A stretch of DNA of 64,000 nt from an uncultured Roseburia sp. (GTDB lineage Bacteria; Bacillota; Clostridia; Lachnospirales; Lachnospiraceae), in the NCBI GenBank assembly GCA_947642555.1, contig CANRSX010000004.1, positions 62,001 through 126,000 on the forward strand, in the 5' to 3' direction. Below the pieces are notes generated by a model. The model saw nothing but the letters and a program-made list of their open reading frames with translations. It had not been told where the DNA came from and ran no database searches. The position numbers were made by a program, and so were the translations under genes. Below, piece after piece: positions 17,011 to 24,012 of the stretch (its first letter is position 1; every line of letters begins with the position of its first letter).

Positions 17011-18378
17011 TTAATATGCTCCCTGTGTGAGCATCGCGTCCGCCACCTTTTCAAAGCCCGCGATATTGGCGCCTGCCACGAGATTATAACCGAGTCCATA
17101 GCGCGCCGCCGCATCCACGGAATTCTCATAGATATTCTTCATCGCCGTCTTCAGACGGGAATCCACCTCCTCGGCGCTCCAGGAAAGCCGCTGGCTGTTC
17201 TGGCTCATCTCAAGCCCGGATACGCACACGCCTCCCGCGTTTACCGCCTTCGAGGGCGCCACAATGATCTGCTTCTGGGTCTCCAGGTATTCCAGCGCAG
17301 CGGAGGTTGTCGGCATATTGGACACCTCGATGTAATACTTCGTGCCGTTTTCCGCCATTTTTTTCACATCCAAAAGATCCACCTCGTTCTGGGTCGCACA
17401 CGGCATGGCGATATCCGCCGCAACCTCCCAGGGGCGTTTTCCCGGATAAAAGGGAACGCCGAACCGGTCCGCGTAATCCTGTACCCGGTCGCGCCTGGAC
17501 GCTCTCATCTCTAACAGATAATTGATTTTTTCGTCCGTCACGATCCCGTCCTTATCGTAAATATAACCGTCCGGGCCGGAAATCGTCAGCGGGATCCCGC
17601 CGAGCTCCACGATTTTTTTGATGGCGCCCCACGCGACGTTTCCGAATCCGGAAATCGCAAACGTTTTTCCGCTGATCTCTTCCTTTTCGTGCGCCAGCAC
17701 CTCATTTGTGTAATAAACCGCCCCGTAGCCCGTGGCCTCCGGCCGGATCAGGGAACCGCCGTACGCAAGAGGTTTGCCTGTGATCACGCCGTTTTCAAAC
17801 GCGATGCGGATCCTTTTGTACTGTCCGAAGAGATAGCCGATCTCCCGCGCGCCCACGCCGATATCTCCTGCGGGAACATCGGTATTCGATCCGATATAGT
17901 GGTGCAGCCCGGTCATAAAGGACTGACAGAACCGCATCACCTCATTGTCGCTCTTTCCGACCGGGTTAAAATCAGAGCCGCCCTTTGCGCCGCCCATCGG
18001 CAACCCGGTCAGGGAATTCTTAAAGGTCTGCTCAAATCCCAGGAAAAACATGATGCTGGGATTTACGGTCGAGTGAAAACGAAGTCCCCCCTTGTACGGT
18101 CCGATTGCGGAATTAAACTGGACGCGGTAGCCGCGGTTGATCTGCGTGTATCCGTTGTCATCCACCCAGGCAACCCGAAACGAGATAAAACGGTCCGGCT
18201 CAATCATGCGGGTTAAAATATCCGTCTTAATATATTCCGGATGCGCTTCGATCACCTTTTCGAGCGATCCGTATACGTCCGTGACACACTGTAAAAATTC
18301 CTTCTTTTCCCCGTCCCTGCGCCGCGCGGTCTCAATGACGGCGTCAATGTATTCTCTTGCGTTTGTATAGTTTTTCAT
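17011..18378 (-). CDS. gdhA: Glutamate dehydrogenase, NADP-type family
   Basis: 455 residues, normal for the hexameric enzyme. Active-site signatures are visible: GGLRFHSTVNPSIMFFLGFEQ, the catalytic Lys in LPMGGAKGGSDFNP, DVPAGDIGVGAREIGYLFGQY and the Rossmann loop ISGFGNVAWG. It interconverts 2-oxoglutarate plus ammonia and glutamate. A GAGGAG site precedes the ATG. It is the last gene of a minus-strand run (aminotransferase, ADC-family enzyme, gdhA) with 33 bases to the upstream gene. It may regenerate glutamate for the aminotransferase, though that gene is interrupted here. Confidence 0.95.
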   Translation of the reverse strand: MKNYTNAREYIDAVIETARRRDGEKKEFLQCVTDVYGSLEKVIEAHPEYIKTDILTRMIEPDRFISFRVAWVDDNGYTQINRGYRVQFNSAIGPYKGGLRFHSTVNPSIMFFLGFEQTFKNSLTGLPMGGAKGGSDFNPVGKSDNEVMRFCQSFMTGLHHYIGSNTDVPAGDIGVGAREIGYLFGQYKRIRIAFENGVITGKPLAYGGSLIRPEATGYGAVYYTNEVLAHEKEEISGKTFAISGFGNVAWGAIKKIVELGGIPLTISGPDGYIYDKDGIVTDEKINYLLEMRASRRDRVQDYADRFGVPFYPGKRPWEVAADIAMPCATQNEVDLLDVKKMAENGTKYYIEVSNMPTTSAALEYLETQKQIIVAPSKAVNAGGVCVSGLEMSQNSQRLSWSAEEVDSRLKTAMKNIYENSVDAAARYGLGYNLVAGANIAGFEKVADAMLTQGAY

Positions 18379-18411
18379 TGCAGCTCTTCTCCTCAGTATC
18401 TTTTTTCCCTT

Positions 18412-19248
18412 CTATTTCCAGTCCGCAGTGTAATCGTGCAGGACTTCTGCCCCGTCAAACGTATAGCCGTTGCGGAACCAGTATGCGCCGATGATCTCAC
18501 CGGCCGGCGCCAGCGGCATATGCTCCTCCAGGTCAGAGGGTAAAAACGTCAGCTCCCCGCTGCCTGCCCATGCAACCGGATCCGCCTGTTTATTTACCGC
18601 TCCAAGCCGCACCAGCTCACAGACAGACGGCTTCGCCCCCGGCACAAGACTTGGAAAATGGCGCAGATGGATCAGCGGAAGCCCCATCGGCTTCGGAAGC
18701 TCGGACGGGTCGATCTGGCGCTCGATCGTCAGCGTGCCTTTGATCAGCCGCTCTCCGTGGGAGGCGACGGTACCGGTCAGCTTTGCCCCCGGGCCCACCT
18801 TCGGCATACCGGGATTGTACGGATTGTAGTCTGTGATGCTGATCTGTCCAAGCTTCTTGGGAAAGCCCATCGCCCAGCCTCTCGCCATGGTAAAATCGTT
18901 GTCCACCCAGATCGGAAGGCAGATCTGCGCCTCCTGCCCGTTATAATTGCAGCCGGTCCAGATCGCGGCCTCCTTATACTGGGTGCGCTCCGGGTTGGTA
19001 TAAGCCAGCTCTTTCTTGTCATCCCACACGGACCACCATCTGCTGAACGCCACATACGCGATATCCGGATGCTCCCTGCTTAAGGTCAGCGGCTCCGGGA
19101 TCCACTTCGCCAGCGCATCGGGATCGGTGCGGTACGCGATATTCAGATATTCCGTGCCATAGTGCCAGGGATAATTGCCCAGCAGGGAACAGGTTCCCTC
19201 CGGGGACAGCGGGTAACAGAACCCTTTCAGATCCGTAATTTTTGCCAT
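18412..19248 (-). CDS. Acetoacetate decarboxylase family protein
   Basis: 278 residues from the ATG at 19248. The in-frame GTG at 19263 is itself part of the GTGGAGG ribosome site, so it is not the start. The Schiff-base lysine region is RGWAMGFPKKLGQI, matching the GYPKK motif of acetoacetate decarboxylase. Other family traits are WHYGTEYLNIAYRTD and LIHLRHFPSL. The family includes true decarboxylases and paralogues with other aldolase or dehydratase activity. Its position between an aminotransferase and glutamate dehydrogenase suggests a 2-oxo-acid or beta-keto-acid step rather than solvent formation. The reaction is unproven. Confidence 0.85.
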   Translation of the reverse strand: MAKITDLKGFCYPLSPEGTCSLLGNYPWHYGTEYLNIAYRTDPDALAKWIPEPLTLSREHPDIAYVAFSRWWSVWDDKKELAYTNPERTQYKEAAIWTGCNYNGQEAQICLPIWVDNDFTMARGWAMGFPKKLGQISITDYNPYNPGMPKVGPGAKLTGTVASHGERLIKGTLTIERQIDPSELPKPMGLPLIHLRHFPSLVPGAKPSVCELVRLGAVNKQADPVAWAGSGELTFLPSDLEEHMPLAPAGEIIGAYWFRNGYTFDGAEVLHDYTADWK

Positions 19249-19278
19249 AACTTTTTCCTCCACCCTTCCTCTTTTGTC

Positions 19279-19946
19279 TTACATCTCACCTTTGCCGCGC
19301 AGATCCTTTACCGCGTTTACAAGTGTCTCGTTCTGTATGTGTGTTCCGATGGAAATCCGCGCAAACGGGAAATCACCGCGGATCATCACCTTATAGGGAA
19401 GCAGCTTAAAATACAGATCCTGGCAGGAGCAGCCGAAATCCACATAGATAAAGTTTGCCTGGGAGTCATACACGGTATAGCCCAGCGCGCGGAATTCCTC
19501 AGTCAGATAATCGCGTTCTTTACGGTTATTGCTCACCGTCTTCTCGCGGAACTCCTCATCGTCAAGCGCGGCAATCGCTCCCTCGATCCCGATATTGCTC
19601 AGCGAGCGCGCTGCCATCGCCTTATTCATATAGCCGATGATCTCCGGGCACGCCAGCGCATAACCGAGACGGATTGCCGCCATACCGTAGGTCTTGGAGA
19701 AGGTGCGCACCACAATCATGTTCGGCTGGTTCTTTAATCTGGAAACCATCGTCGTTTTTTCCGGGTCATCCGTAAAATCAATATACGCCTCGTCGACCAC
19801 CACGATGACATCCTTCGGGAATTTCTGAATAAACGCATACAGCTCATCTCCCGGGATACAGGTGCTCGTCGGATTGTTTGGATTGCAGACGAAGACGAGA
19901 CGCGTCTTCTCCGTCACAGCGTTTAATACAGCCTCCATATGCTTAA
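19279..19946 (-). pseudogene. hisC: HisC-type aminotransferase, 3' part (split by the mobile element)
   Basis: Encodes the C-terminal two thirds: VCNPNNPTS (the Asn contacting PLP), VVVDEAYIDF, the Schiff-base Lys in RTFSKTYGMAAIRLGY and the C-terminal RISIGTH. The first residues of the open frame (to 19992) come from the mobile element. Joined to 25749-26203 with a single TTAA, it gives exactly 1119 bases, 372 codons plus stop, in frame. The gene is therefore recently interrupted rather than decayed. Family: class I/II histidinol-phosphate aminotransferase-like; the substrate in this operon is not certain. Confidence 0.9.
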
Positions 19947-20062
19947 CTCTTATTAGGAACACGAAAACGCAAGGTTTTTGACGAAAATACAAGAAAATAG
20001 ATTGAAACTATCACATTACGCAGAAAGTCGTCCTTGAAAATAGGGCGGCTTTTTTGCGTGAT

Positions 20063-20130
20063 ATGGCCGGAGTCTGCTGGGGGCCGCCCTGCTTTGGTTA
20101 TCAAGGCGGCCCCCAGCAGACCCCGGCCAT
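20063..20130. repeat. Large hairpin near the left end of the element
   Basis: Two 26-base arms at 20063-20088 and 20105-20130 (ATGGCCGG...GGCCGCC) pair at 25 of 26 positions around a 16-base loop. It could block transcription passing from the element into the aminotransferase 3' part, or be a recognition structure for transfer or recombination. Confidence 0.85.
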
Positions 20131-20163
20131 TCTACCCGCAAAGTCAAAATTATCGCGTAGTGA

Positions 20164-20186
20164 CTTTGAGACAAAATGTCCCAAAG
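20164..20186. repeat. 23-bp palindrome, copy A
   Basis: CTTTGAGACA + AAA + TGTCCCAAAG. Left arm of the GAG type, AAAA centre. The left flank is TGA, shared with copy E. It stands between the terminal hairpin and the nested GC-rich palindrome. Confidence 0.9.
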
Positions 20187-20217
20187 CAACCGTTGACCCC
20201 GCGCATTTTTGCATAGG

Positions 20218-20378
20218 GGCTCTGGTGGTATATCCCCCGTCGCCGCCTACTATTGAGCACAGGCGGGAGTGGGCAGTCAAGGGTGCGTAGCACCGCCGCT
20301 TGCGGCGGCTTGCCCTTGACGGCCCGCCCCGGCTGTGCCACCCCTCCCGGCGCGGCGGGGGATATATCCTCCAGAGCC
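20218..20378. repeat. Nested GC-rich inverted repeat
   Basis: Outer arms GGCTCTGG (20218-20225) and CCAGAGCC (20371-20378) continue into GG-TATATCCCCC against GGGGGATATATCC. Further in, GTCAAGGG pairs with CCCTTGAC, and the core is CCGCCGC-TT-GCGGCGG. Together about 160 bases can fold as one long stem with bulges. No gene is present. A folded single-strand form (origin of transfer or recombination site) is one possibility. Confidence 0.7.
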
Positions 20379-20457
20379 GCCCCCTTTCCCATGAATGGGA
20401 AAGGGCGGGGGGATTGGGTTGAACGCGCTGTAAATCGCTTATTTTCCACGGCTGGAC

Positions 20458-20570
20458 TGTTAGCATTTAGGCATTTAAAACCCGCTTGTATCAAGGGTTT
20501 CCGGGCGTGTTCGGCAAGGGGGTGGTATGTTTATATGTCCTGTGCCCTATTCGTTCCACAAATGCTAACA
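20458..20570. repeat. Inverted repeat around a non-coding stretch
   Basis: TGTTAGCATTT at 20458-20468 and AAATGCTAACA at 20560-20570 are perfect inverted copies 91 bases apart. They are followed ten bases later by palindrome B. The enclosed sequence has no convincing gene. Confidence 0.7.
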
Positions 20571-20580
20571 TGGGGCCGTA

Positions 20581-20603
20581 CTTTGAGACATTTTGTCCCA
20601 AAG
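20581..20603. repeat. 23-bp palindrome, copy B
   Basis: CTTTGAGACA + TTT + TGTCCCAAAG, TTTT centre. Its right flank AGCCAGATTTGGGG matches the right flank of copy D (AGCCGGGTTTGGGG). It opens the PadR module. Confidence 0.9.
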
Positions 20604-20671
20604 AGCCAGATTTGGGGGGCCTTGCTATTTGCATACAATGATTAAAATGTCCTTAATCTTGAGTAGAGCTA

Positions 20672-20737
20672 TTGACTTTCTGTTGTGGTGGCTGTATAAT
20701 TAGCCTTGCTACCTAGTATACCTAAATAGCAAGGCTA
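20672..20737 (+). promoter_or_regulatory. Promoter and operator of the PadR module
   Basis: TTGACT at 20672-20677 and TATAAT at 20695-20700 are 17 bases apart, a near-consensus housekeeping promoter. Directly after it, TAGCCTTGCTA (20701-20711) and TAGCAAGGCTA (20727-20737) form a perfect inverted repeat, with GTATAC in the centre. This is a likely autoregulatory PadR operator covering the transcription start. Confidence 0.85.
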
Positions 20738-20753
20738 ATGAGAGGTGGGGAAT

Positions 20754-21113
20754 ATGGATAATCGGTATGTTCAGCAATTCAAAAAAGGCTCTCTTGAAAT
20801 GATGCTCCTATGCTTAATAGGATGCAAGGAAACTTATGGCTACGAAATTATTACAGCACTAAATGATAAAGCATCTGTTTTGGGGTATGCAAAAGAGGGG
20901 ACGATTTATCCAATTTTGTACCGTTTGCAAGAGGCCGAACTAATTCAATGCCGTTTAGCTCCGGCCGCTGCTAATGGAGGTTCAAAAAAATACTATTCTC
21001 TTACTCCAAAAGGAACGGATATTTTGAATGAGTTAATTTCATTTTGGGCGAACTATACGGATTGCGTAAATAGTTTTATAGACAGTTATCAACACGCGGA
21101 GGTAGTAGAATGA
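20754..21113 (+). CDS. PadR-family transcriptional regulator
   Basis: 119 residues from the ATG at 20754 (AGAGGTGGGG site; an in-frame GTG at 20745 lies inside that site). Winged-helix sequence: FKKGSLEMMLLCLIGCKETYGYEIITAL, then EGTIYPILYRLQEAELIQ and the wing KYYSLTPKG. PadR repressors bind DNA as dimers and often respond to drugs or envelope stress. Its stop overlaps the next ATG (ATGA). In Firmicutes the PadR - HAAS-domain pair is a recurrent two-gene regulatory module. Confidence 0.9.
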   Translation: MDNRYVQQFKKGSLEMMLLCLIGCKETYGYEIITALNDKASVLGYAKEGTIYPILYRLQEAELIQCRLAPAAANGGSKKYYSLTPKGTDILNELISFWANYTDCVNSFIDSYQHAEVVE

Positions 21114-21574
21114 AAGAGCGGTATATAAAGCAGGTCAAAAAAGAATTTGGCTTATGTCTATCAAACAAAAAAAGAAACGAAATCATACGGGATCTAAACG
21201 AGATTTTTGGTTCTGCATTGGAACACGGCGAAACGGAACAACAAGTCATTGAACGCTTAGGAACTCCAAGCGATTTTGTCAAAAATACGATTGAACAATT
21301 AGGCACCAATAGTATCGCACCAAAAAGACAACGGGGAATTATATCAAGTGTAATTTTTCTGCTTGTTGCCGTTGTTGCTTTCTCAATTTTCACTATCGCA
21401 CAATTTGGGAAAGCACCGAATAATGCAATCGGAGCCGCGGATGCGATGACAAATATTCAAGTTGAGGGAGCTTTGGGGATAGACATCGCAAAAATAATGT
21501 TAGTAATTGGGCTGATCGCCATTGTGATTGCTATAATCCAAATTATTCGTACCATTTACAATAGCAGGAGGTAA
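21110..21574 (+). CDS. HAAS/DUF1700-like membrane protein
   Basis: 154 residues. The soluble N-terminal half (about 1-65) has the HAAS pattern: a Lys-rich helix, then NEIIRDLNEIFGSALEHGET and VIERLGTPSDF. Two hydrophobic helices follow (IISSVIFLLVAVVAFSIF and IMLVIGLIAIVIAIIQII). HAAS proteins accompany PadR regulators and are thought to work as membrane partners or sensors. Translation is coupled to padR. Confidence 0.8.
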   Translation: MKERYIKQVKKEFGLCLSNKKRNEIIRDLNEIFGSALEHGETEQQVIERLGTPSDFVKNTIEQLGTNSIAPKRQRGIISSVIFLLVAVVAFSIFTIAQFGKAPNNAIGAADAMTNIQVEGALGIDIAKIMLVIGLIAIVIAIIQIIRTIYNSRR

Positions 21575-21577
21575 CTT

Positions 21578-22012
21578 ATGAAAAAAGTTGTATTAGTTTT
21601 ATTAGCTATGATTATTTTGTCGGCGTGTTCTTCTCAAGATACACCACCCGCGACAACAGACGCAAATGAAAGTGCTCAATCCCCAAAAATAACTATGCTT
21701 GACGAAGGCGTATGGCCCACAAATACATACACTGATGGACTTCCTATCCCCGCCGGAACTGTGAGTTGGGCGGCACTTGATACGGAGCACGAAAATTGCA
21801 GTATCAATTTAGTAAATATAAGTGAAACAGATTATAATGACTATATGGAACTCCTAAAACAAGAAGGCTTTTCTGTAATTGAGGATACATCCGAGGAAAT
21901 CAAAGGGCAAGATTATGTTTCTGTTGGTACGCTCTTATCTAATGGGGAAAAGGGATTGGGCATCAGCTATATCCCTAACAGTTTTACAATTTATATTTCC
22001 TTTGTAAAATGA
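21578..22012 (+). CDS. Small lipoprotein of the PadR module
   Basis: 144 residues beginning MKKVVLVLLAMIILSACSS, a clear lipobox (LSAC). The mature part is about 125 residues and starts with a Ser/Thr/Pro-rich linker. I do not recognise the domain. It is three bases after the HAAS gene, so it is in the same transcript and probably acts at the outer face of the membrane with it. Confidence 0.8.
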   Translation: MKKVVLVLLAMIILSACSSQDTPPATTDANESAQSPKITMLDEGVWPTNTYTDGLPIPAGTVSWAALDTEHENCSINLVNISETDYNDYMELLKQEGFSVIEDTSEEIKGQDYVSVGTLLSNGEKGLGISYIPNSFTIYISFVK

Positions 22013-22028
22013 TATATAGCAGTTGTAT

Positions 22029-22051
22029 CTTTGAGACAAAATGTCCCAAAG
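22029..22051. repeat. 23-bp palindrome, copy C
   Basis: CTTTGAGACA + AAA + TGTCCCAAAG, AAAA centre. It closes the PadR module, 17 bases after the lipoprotein stop. Its right flank is a GC hairpin of the same design as that after copy F. Confidence 0.9.
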
Positions 22052-22053
22052 CT

Positions 22054-22081
22054 GGGACGGCGCTTTTCATAGTGCCGTCCC
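22054..22081 (+). terminator. Hairpin after palindrome C
   Basis: GGGACGGC pairs with GCCGTCCC around CTTTTCATAGT-like loop sequence. The equivalent after copy F has GGGGCGG with CCGCCCC, so the paired positions co-vary while the loop is kept. A terminator for the PadR module is likely, though no long T-run follows here. Confidence 0.6.
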
Positions 22082-22187
22082 GGTTCTTCCCTCAATGGCA
22101 GGCCGCAGCATCACTCGTTTGCCCGGGCTGATGGACGGGCGGGACGATAAGGAACCGCCGCGACAGCGGCGGTGACGCAGCCAACCT

Positions 22188-22210
22188 CTTTGGGACATTT
22201 TGTCCCAAAG
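22188..22210. repeat. 23-bp palindrome, copy D
   Basis: CTTTGGGACA + TTT + TGTCCCAAAG, with perfect arms. Left flank CCT as in copy F, right flank AGCCGGGTTTGGGG as in copy B. It opens the DUF2975-XRE module. The 130 bases between C and D are GC-rich and hold no gene. Confidence 0.9.
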
Positions 22211-22386
22211 AGCCGGGTTTGGGGAGGCTCCCCAACAAGCATTTTTGACGGCCCCCGGCCAGTCAAAAATGGCAAGTGTGGCCACACTTGCCCTGCTTGC
22301 CGTTTGTGCGCTCCCCAAAAAATAGCAAAATAATAGCGTTCGTACCAGTAGGCTTTGCGATATGGTGGCGAGTTTTCTTCTCGATA
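22211..22386. other. Gene-free stretch before the DUF2975 module
   Basis: It begins with the right flank of palindrome D, with a GGGGAGGC/GCCTCCCC-like hairpin nearby. It then carries GC-rich sequence with GGCAAGTGTG/CCACACTTGCC inverted repeats (about 22268-22293) and turns AT-rich toward the promoter. No coding frame is convincing. Confidence 0.4.
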
Positions 22387-22457
22387 AAATATGTCAATAA
22401 TATTTTAATGGTAAACATTAAAATATTATTGACATATTTGAATTTCTTTGCTATCAT
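22387..22457 (+). promoter_or_regulatory. 24-bp perfect inverted repeat overlapping a promoter
   Basis: Arms at 22387-22410 and 22416-22439 (AAATATGTCAATA...AATG and its complement) are perfect, with a 5-base spacer. The right arm contains TTGACA (22429-22434), which with TATCAT (22452-22457) forms a promoter with 17-base spacing for the DUF2975 gene. The placement suggests an operator, perhaps for the XRE protein encoded downstream. Confidence 0.8.
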
Positions 22458-22476
22458 AAGACCGAGGTGATAAACT

Positions 22477-23103
22477 ATGAAATTCATTCAGAAACTCGCA
22501 AATGAACGGTTTGCAAGACCTGCCGCTCAGTTAATGAAATTTGCTTGTTATTTTGTAATCTGTTTCTATGTCTTATGTACTGTTCTCAGTTTTATGGGGC
22601 GTCAAACTTTTTTCCTGCATACAAAAACAGGAACCTTTGAACGGGCAATTTACGCAGAGGAAAATCACAATTCACATTCTCGCAGTATGACTGTCCACAC
22701 AAAGGATGATATTCATGTATGGACGAATGATAATGACCAGATTGAGCCAACAATTCAGATAGGTCTTTCTTTCATGTATGCCATCAATATTGTCCCCATG
22801 ATTTTTGCTTATTGGTTTTTAAGCCGCGTATTTGCCAATATAAACAAAGGGGAAATTTTTACAGAGCAAAACTCCTCTTATTTGCTTTATTATGGGTTAC
22901 TCCAATTTTCGGTGGCTGTTTTTGTTCCATTTATCAAACTGTTGATTTGCTGGCTTATCAACCTTGTATCTAATGGCCGAATGTCCATTTCTACAGGGCA
23001 GACTATGTTTAATATGCTTATCCCCAGCATCGCTTTTATTGTAGCTGCATACATCATCCATTATGGGGTGCATTTGCAGGACGAGGTGGATCATACGCTA
23101 TGA
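22477..23103 (+). CDS. DUF2975 membrane protein
   Basis: 208 residues with four hydrophobic segments, near residues 20-42, 88-112, 127-156 and 178-198. The family hallmark is visible as LSRVFANINKGEIFTEQN. A GAGGTGAT site precedes the ATG. DUF2975 genes are typically followed by a small YozG-like HTH gene, as here, with an ATGA overlap. The function is not established; a membrane component regulated by its HTH partner is likely. Confidence 0.88.
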   Translation: MKFIQKLANERFARPAAQLMKFACYFVICFYVLCTVLSFMGRQTFFLHTKTGTFERAIYAEENHNSHSRSMTVHTKDDIHVWTNDNDQIEPTIQIGLSFMYAINIVPMIFAYWFLSRVFANINKGEIFTEQNSSYLLYYGLLQFSVAVFVPFIKLLICWLINLVSNGRMSISTGQTMFNMLIPSIAFIVAAYIIHYGVHLQDEVDHTL

Positions 23104-23309
23104 TTATTATTCGGCTTGACCGGGTGCTGGCGGACAGAAAAATGCGGCTTAATGACTTGGCGGCCCAGGTCGGTATATCTAATGTCAATCTCTCTTACTT
23201 GAAAACGGGAAAAGTAAAAGCTGTTCGGTTTAGTACGTTAGACGCAATCTGCAAAGTTCTAAAGTGCCAGCCGGGGGATATTCTTGAATATATCGAAGAT
23301 GAAGATTAA
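23100..23309 (+). CDS. Small XRE/YozG-like HTH regulator
   Basis: 69 residues, entirely a Cro/C1-type helix-turn-helix: RLNDLAAQVGISNVNLSYLKTGKVKAVRFSTL, then LDAICKVLKCQPGDILEY. No effector domain. It overlaps the DUF2975 gene by four bases. It probably represses the module through the inverted repeat at 22387-22439. Confidence 0.9.
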   Translation: MIIIRLDRVLADRKMRLNDLAAQVGISNVNLSYLKTGKVKAVRFSTLDAICKVLKCQPGDILEYIEDED

Positions 23310-23318
23310 AAAATGTGA

Positions 23319-23341
23319 CTTTGAGACATTTTGTCCCAAAG
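23319..23341. repeat. 23-bp palindrome, copy E
   Basis: CTTTGAGACA + TTT + TGTCCCAAAG. Left flank TGTGA as in copy A, right flank unlike the others. It lies ten bases after the XRE stop, between that module and the small membrane protein. Confidence 0.9.
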
Positions 23342-23437
23342 GTGAGGGGGATAAACAACAGTAACAGTAAAAGAATGTGCTATACTTGGTTTCCCAGTAA
23401 ACAGATAAACTCCCAATTTAATAAGGAGTGTGATTGT

Positions 23438-23779
23438 ATGAAAAAGAAGGTACTATTTGTTTTTGCAATAATCTTGATTGCTGTACTATGTGTATCTGTC
23501 TGGTTCTACGGATATTACAACCGGAAAAGTAACGACAATATTCCCTCAAAAGAATTGATGGTTTCCTATTGCCGAAACCAAGGTGTAGATTATGCAACAG
23601 AACAATTACAAGGTTACAAGTACACACAGTTAATAGAGGTATGGGGAGAACCAGATAGCAGTCTGTCGGGGATGTGGGGTGATATTTGGGAAACCAATAA
23701 CACGTATAACCTCATTGTTTATTATGACCAAAACGGAATTGTTGAGCACGTTCATGTCGCGGCCAGGAATGAAGATTAA
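23438..23779 (+). CDS. Small membrane-anchored protein of unknown function
   Basis: 113 residues from the ATG at 23438, which has an AAGGAG site; the frame is open upstream through palindrome E, which is not coding. One N-terminal helix (VLFVFAIILIAVLCVSVWFYGYY) is followed by an outside domain of about 85 residues, with LIEVWGEPDSSLSGMWGDIW and a C-terminal IVYYDQNGIVEHVHV. The latter recalls SmpA/BamE-like folds, but that is only an impression. It is a one-gene cargo unit between palindromes E and F. Confidence 0.75.
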   Translation: MKKKVLFVFAIILIAVLCVSVWFYGYYNRKSNDNIPSKELMVSYCRNQGVDYATEQLQGYKYTQLIEVWGEPDSSLSGMWGDIWETNNTYNLIVYYDQNGIVEHVHVAARNED

Positions 23780-23877
23780 CAAATTCATATTTTTGTAAAA
23801 TTGTTACCGTATCAAGGACAGCAGAAAATTTGCCTGCAGTCCTTTTCAAGACAAGTAGATGGTGATATAGCTATCCT

Positions 23878-23900
23878 CTTTGGGACAAAATGTCCCAAAG
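23878..23900. repeat. 23-bp palindrome, copy F
   Basis: CTTTGGGACA + AAA + TGTCCCAAAG, with perfect arms. Left flank CCT as in copy D; right flank leads into a GC hairpin as after copy C. It separates the cargo from the recombinase gene. Confidence 0.9.
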
Positions 23901-23902
23901 CC

Positions 23903-23930
23903 GGGGCGGTACTTTTCACAGTGCCGCCCC
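23903..23930 (+). terminator. Hairpin after palindrome F
   Basis: GGGGCGG (23903-23909) pairs with CCGCCCC (23924-23930) around ACTTTTCACAGT-like sequence and is followed by CTTTT. It probably terminates transcription of the cargo before the recombinase promoter. Confidence 0.65.
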
Positions 23931-23952
23931 CTTTTCATGCCCGGCGGCATCC

Positions 23953-23981
23953 TTGCTGATACCCTTAATCGGAGTTATAAT
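23953..23981 (+). promoter_or_regulatory. Promoter of the serine recombinase
   Basis: TTGCTG (23953-23958), a 17-base spacer, then TATAAT (23976-23981). A GGAAGGAGG ribosome site follows before the ATG at 24013. Confidence 0.75.
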
Positions 23982-24012
23982 ATAACTGTAATGTGATAGG
24001 GAAGGAGGACAA

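Noticed and set aside
19947-19992. ATG at 19992 as the start of an intact aminotransferase
   Set aside because: Those residues come from the mobile element. The PLP-binding N-terminal part is at 25749-26203.
20101-20645. Several frames of 114-130 residues on both strands
   Set aside because: Low-complexity translations of nested GC palindromes, overlapping each other and without ribosome sites.
20164-23900. Six palindromes as a possible CRISPR array
   Set aside because: Spacing is hundreds of bases and irregular, intervening sequence contains genes, and no cas genes are present.
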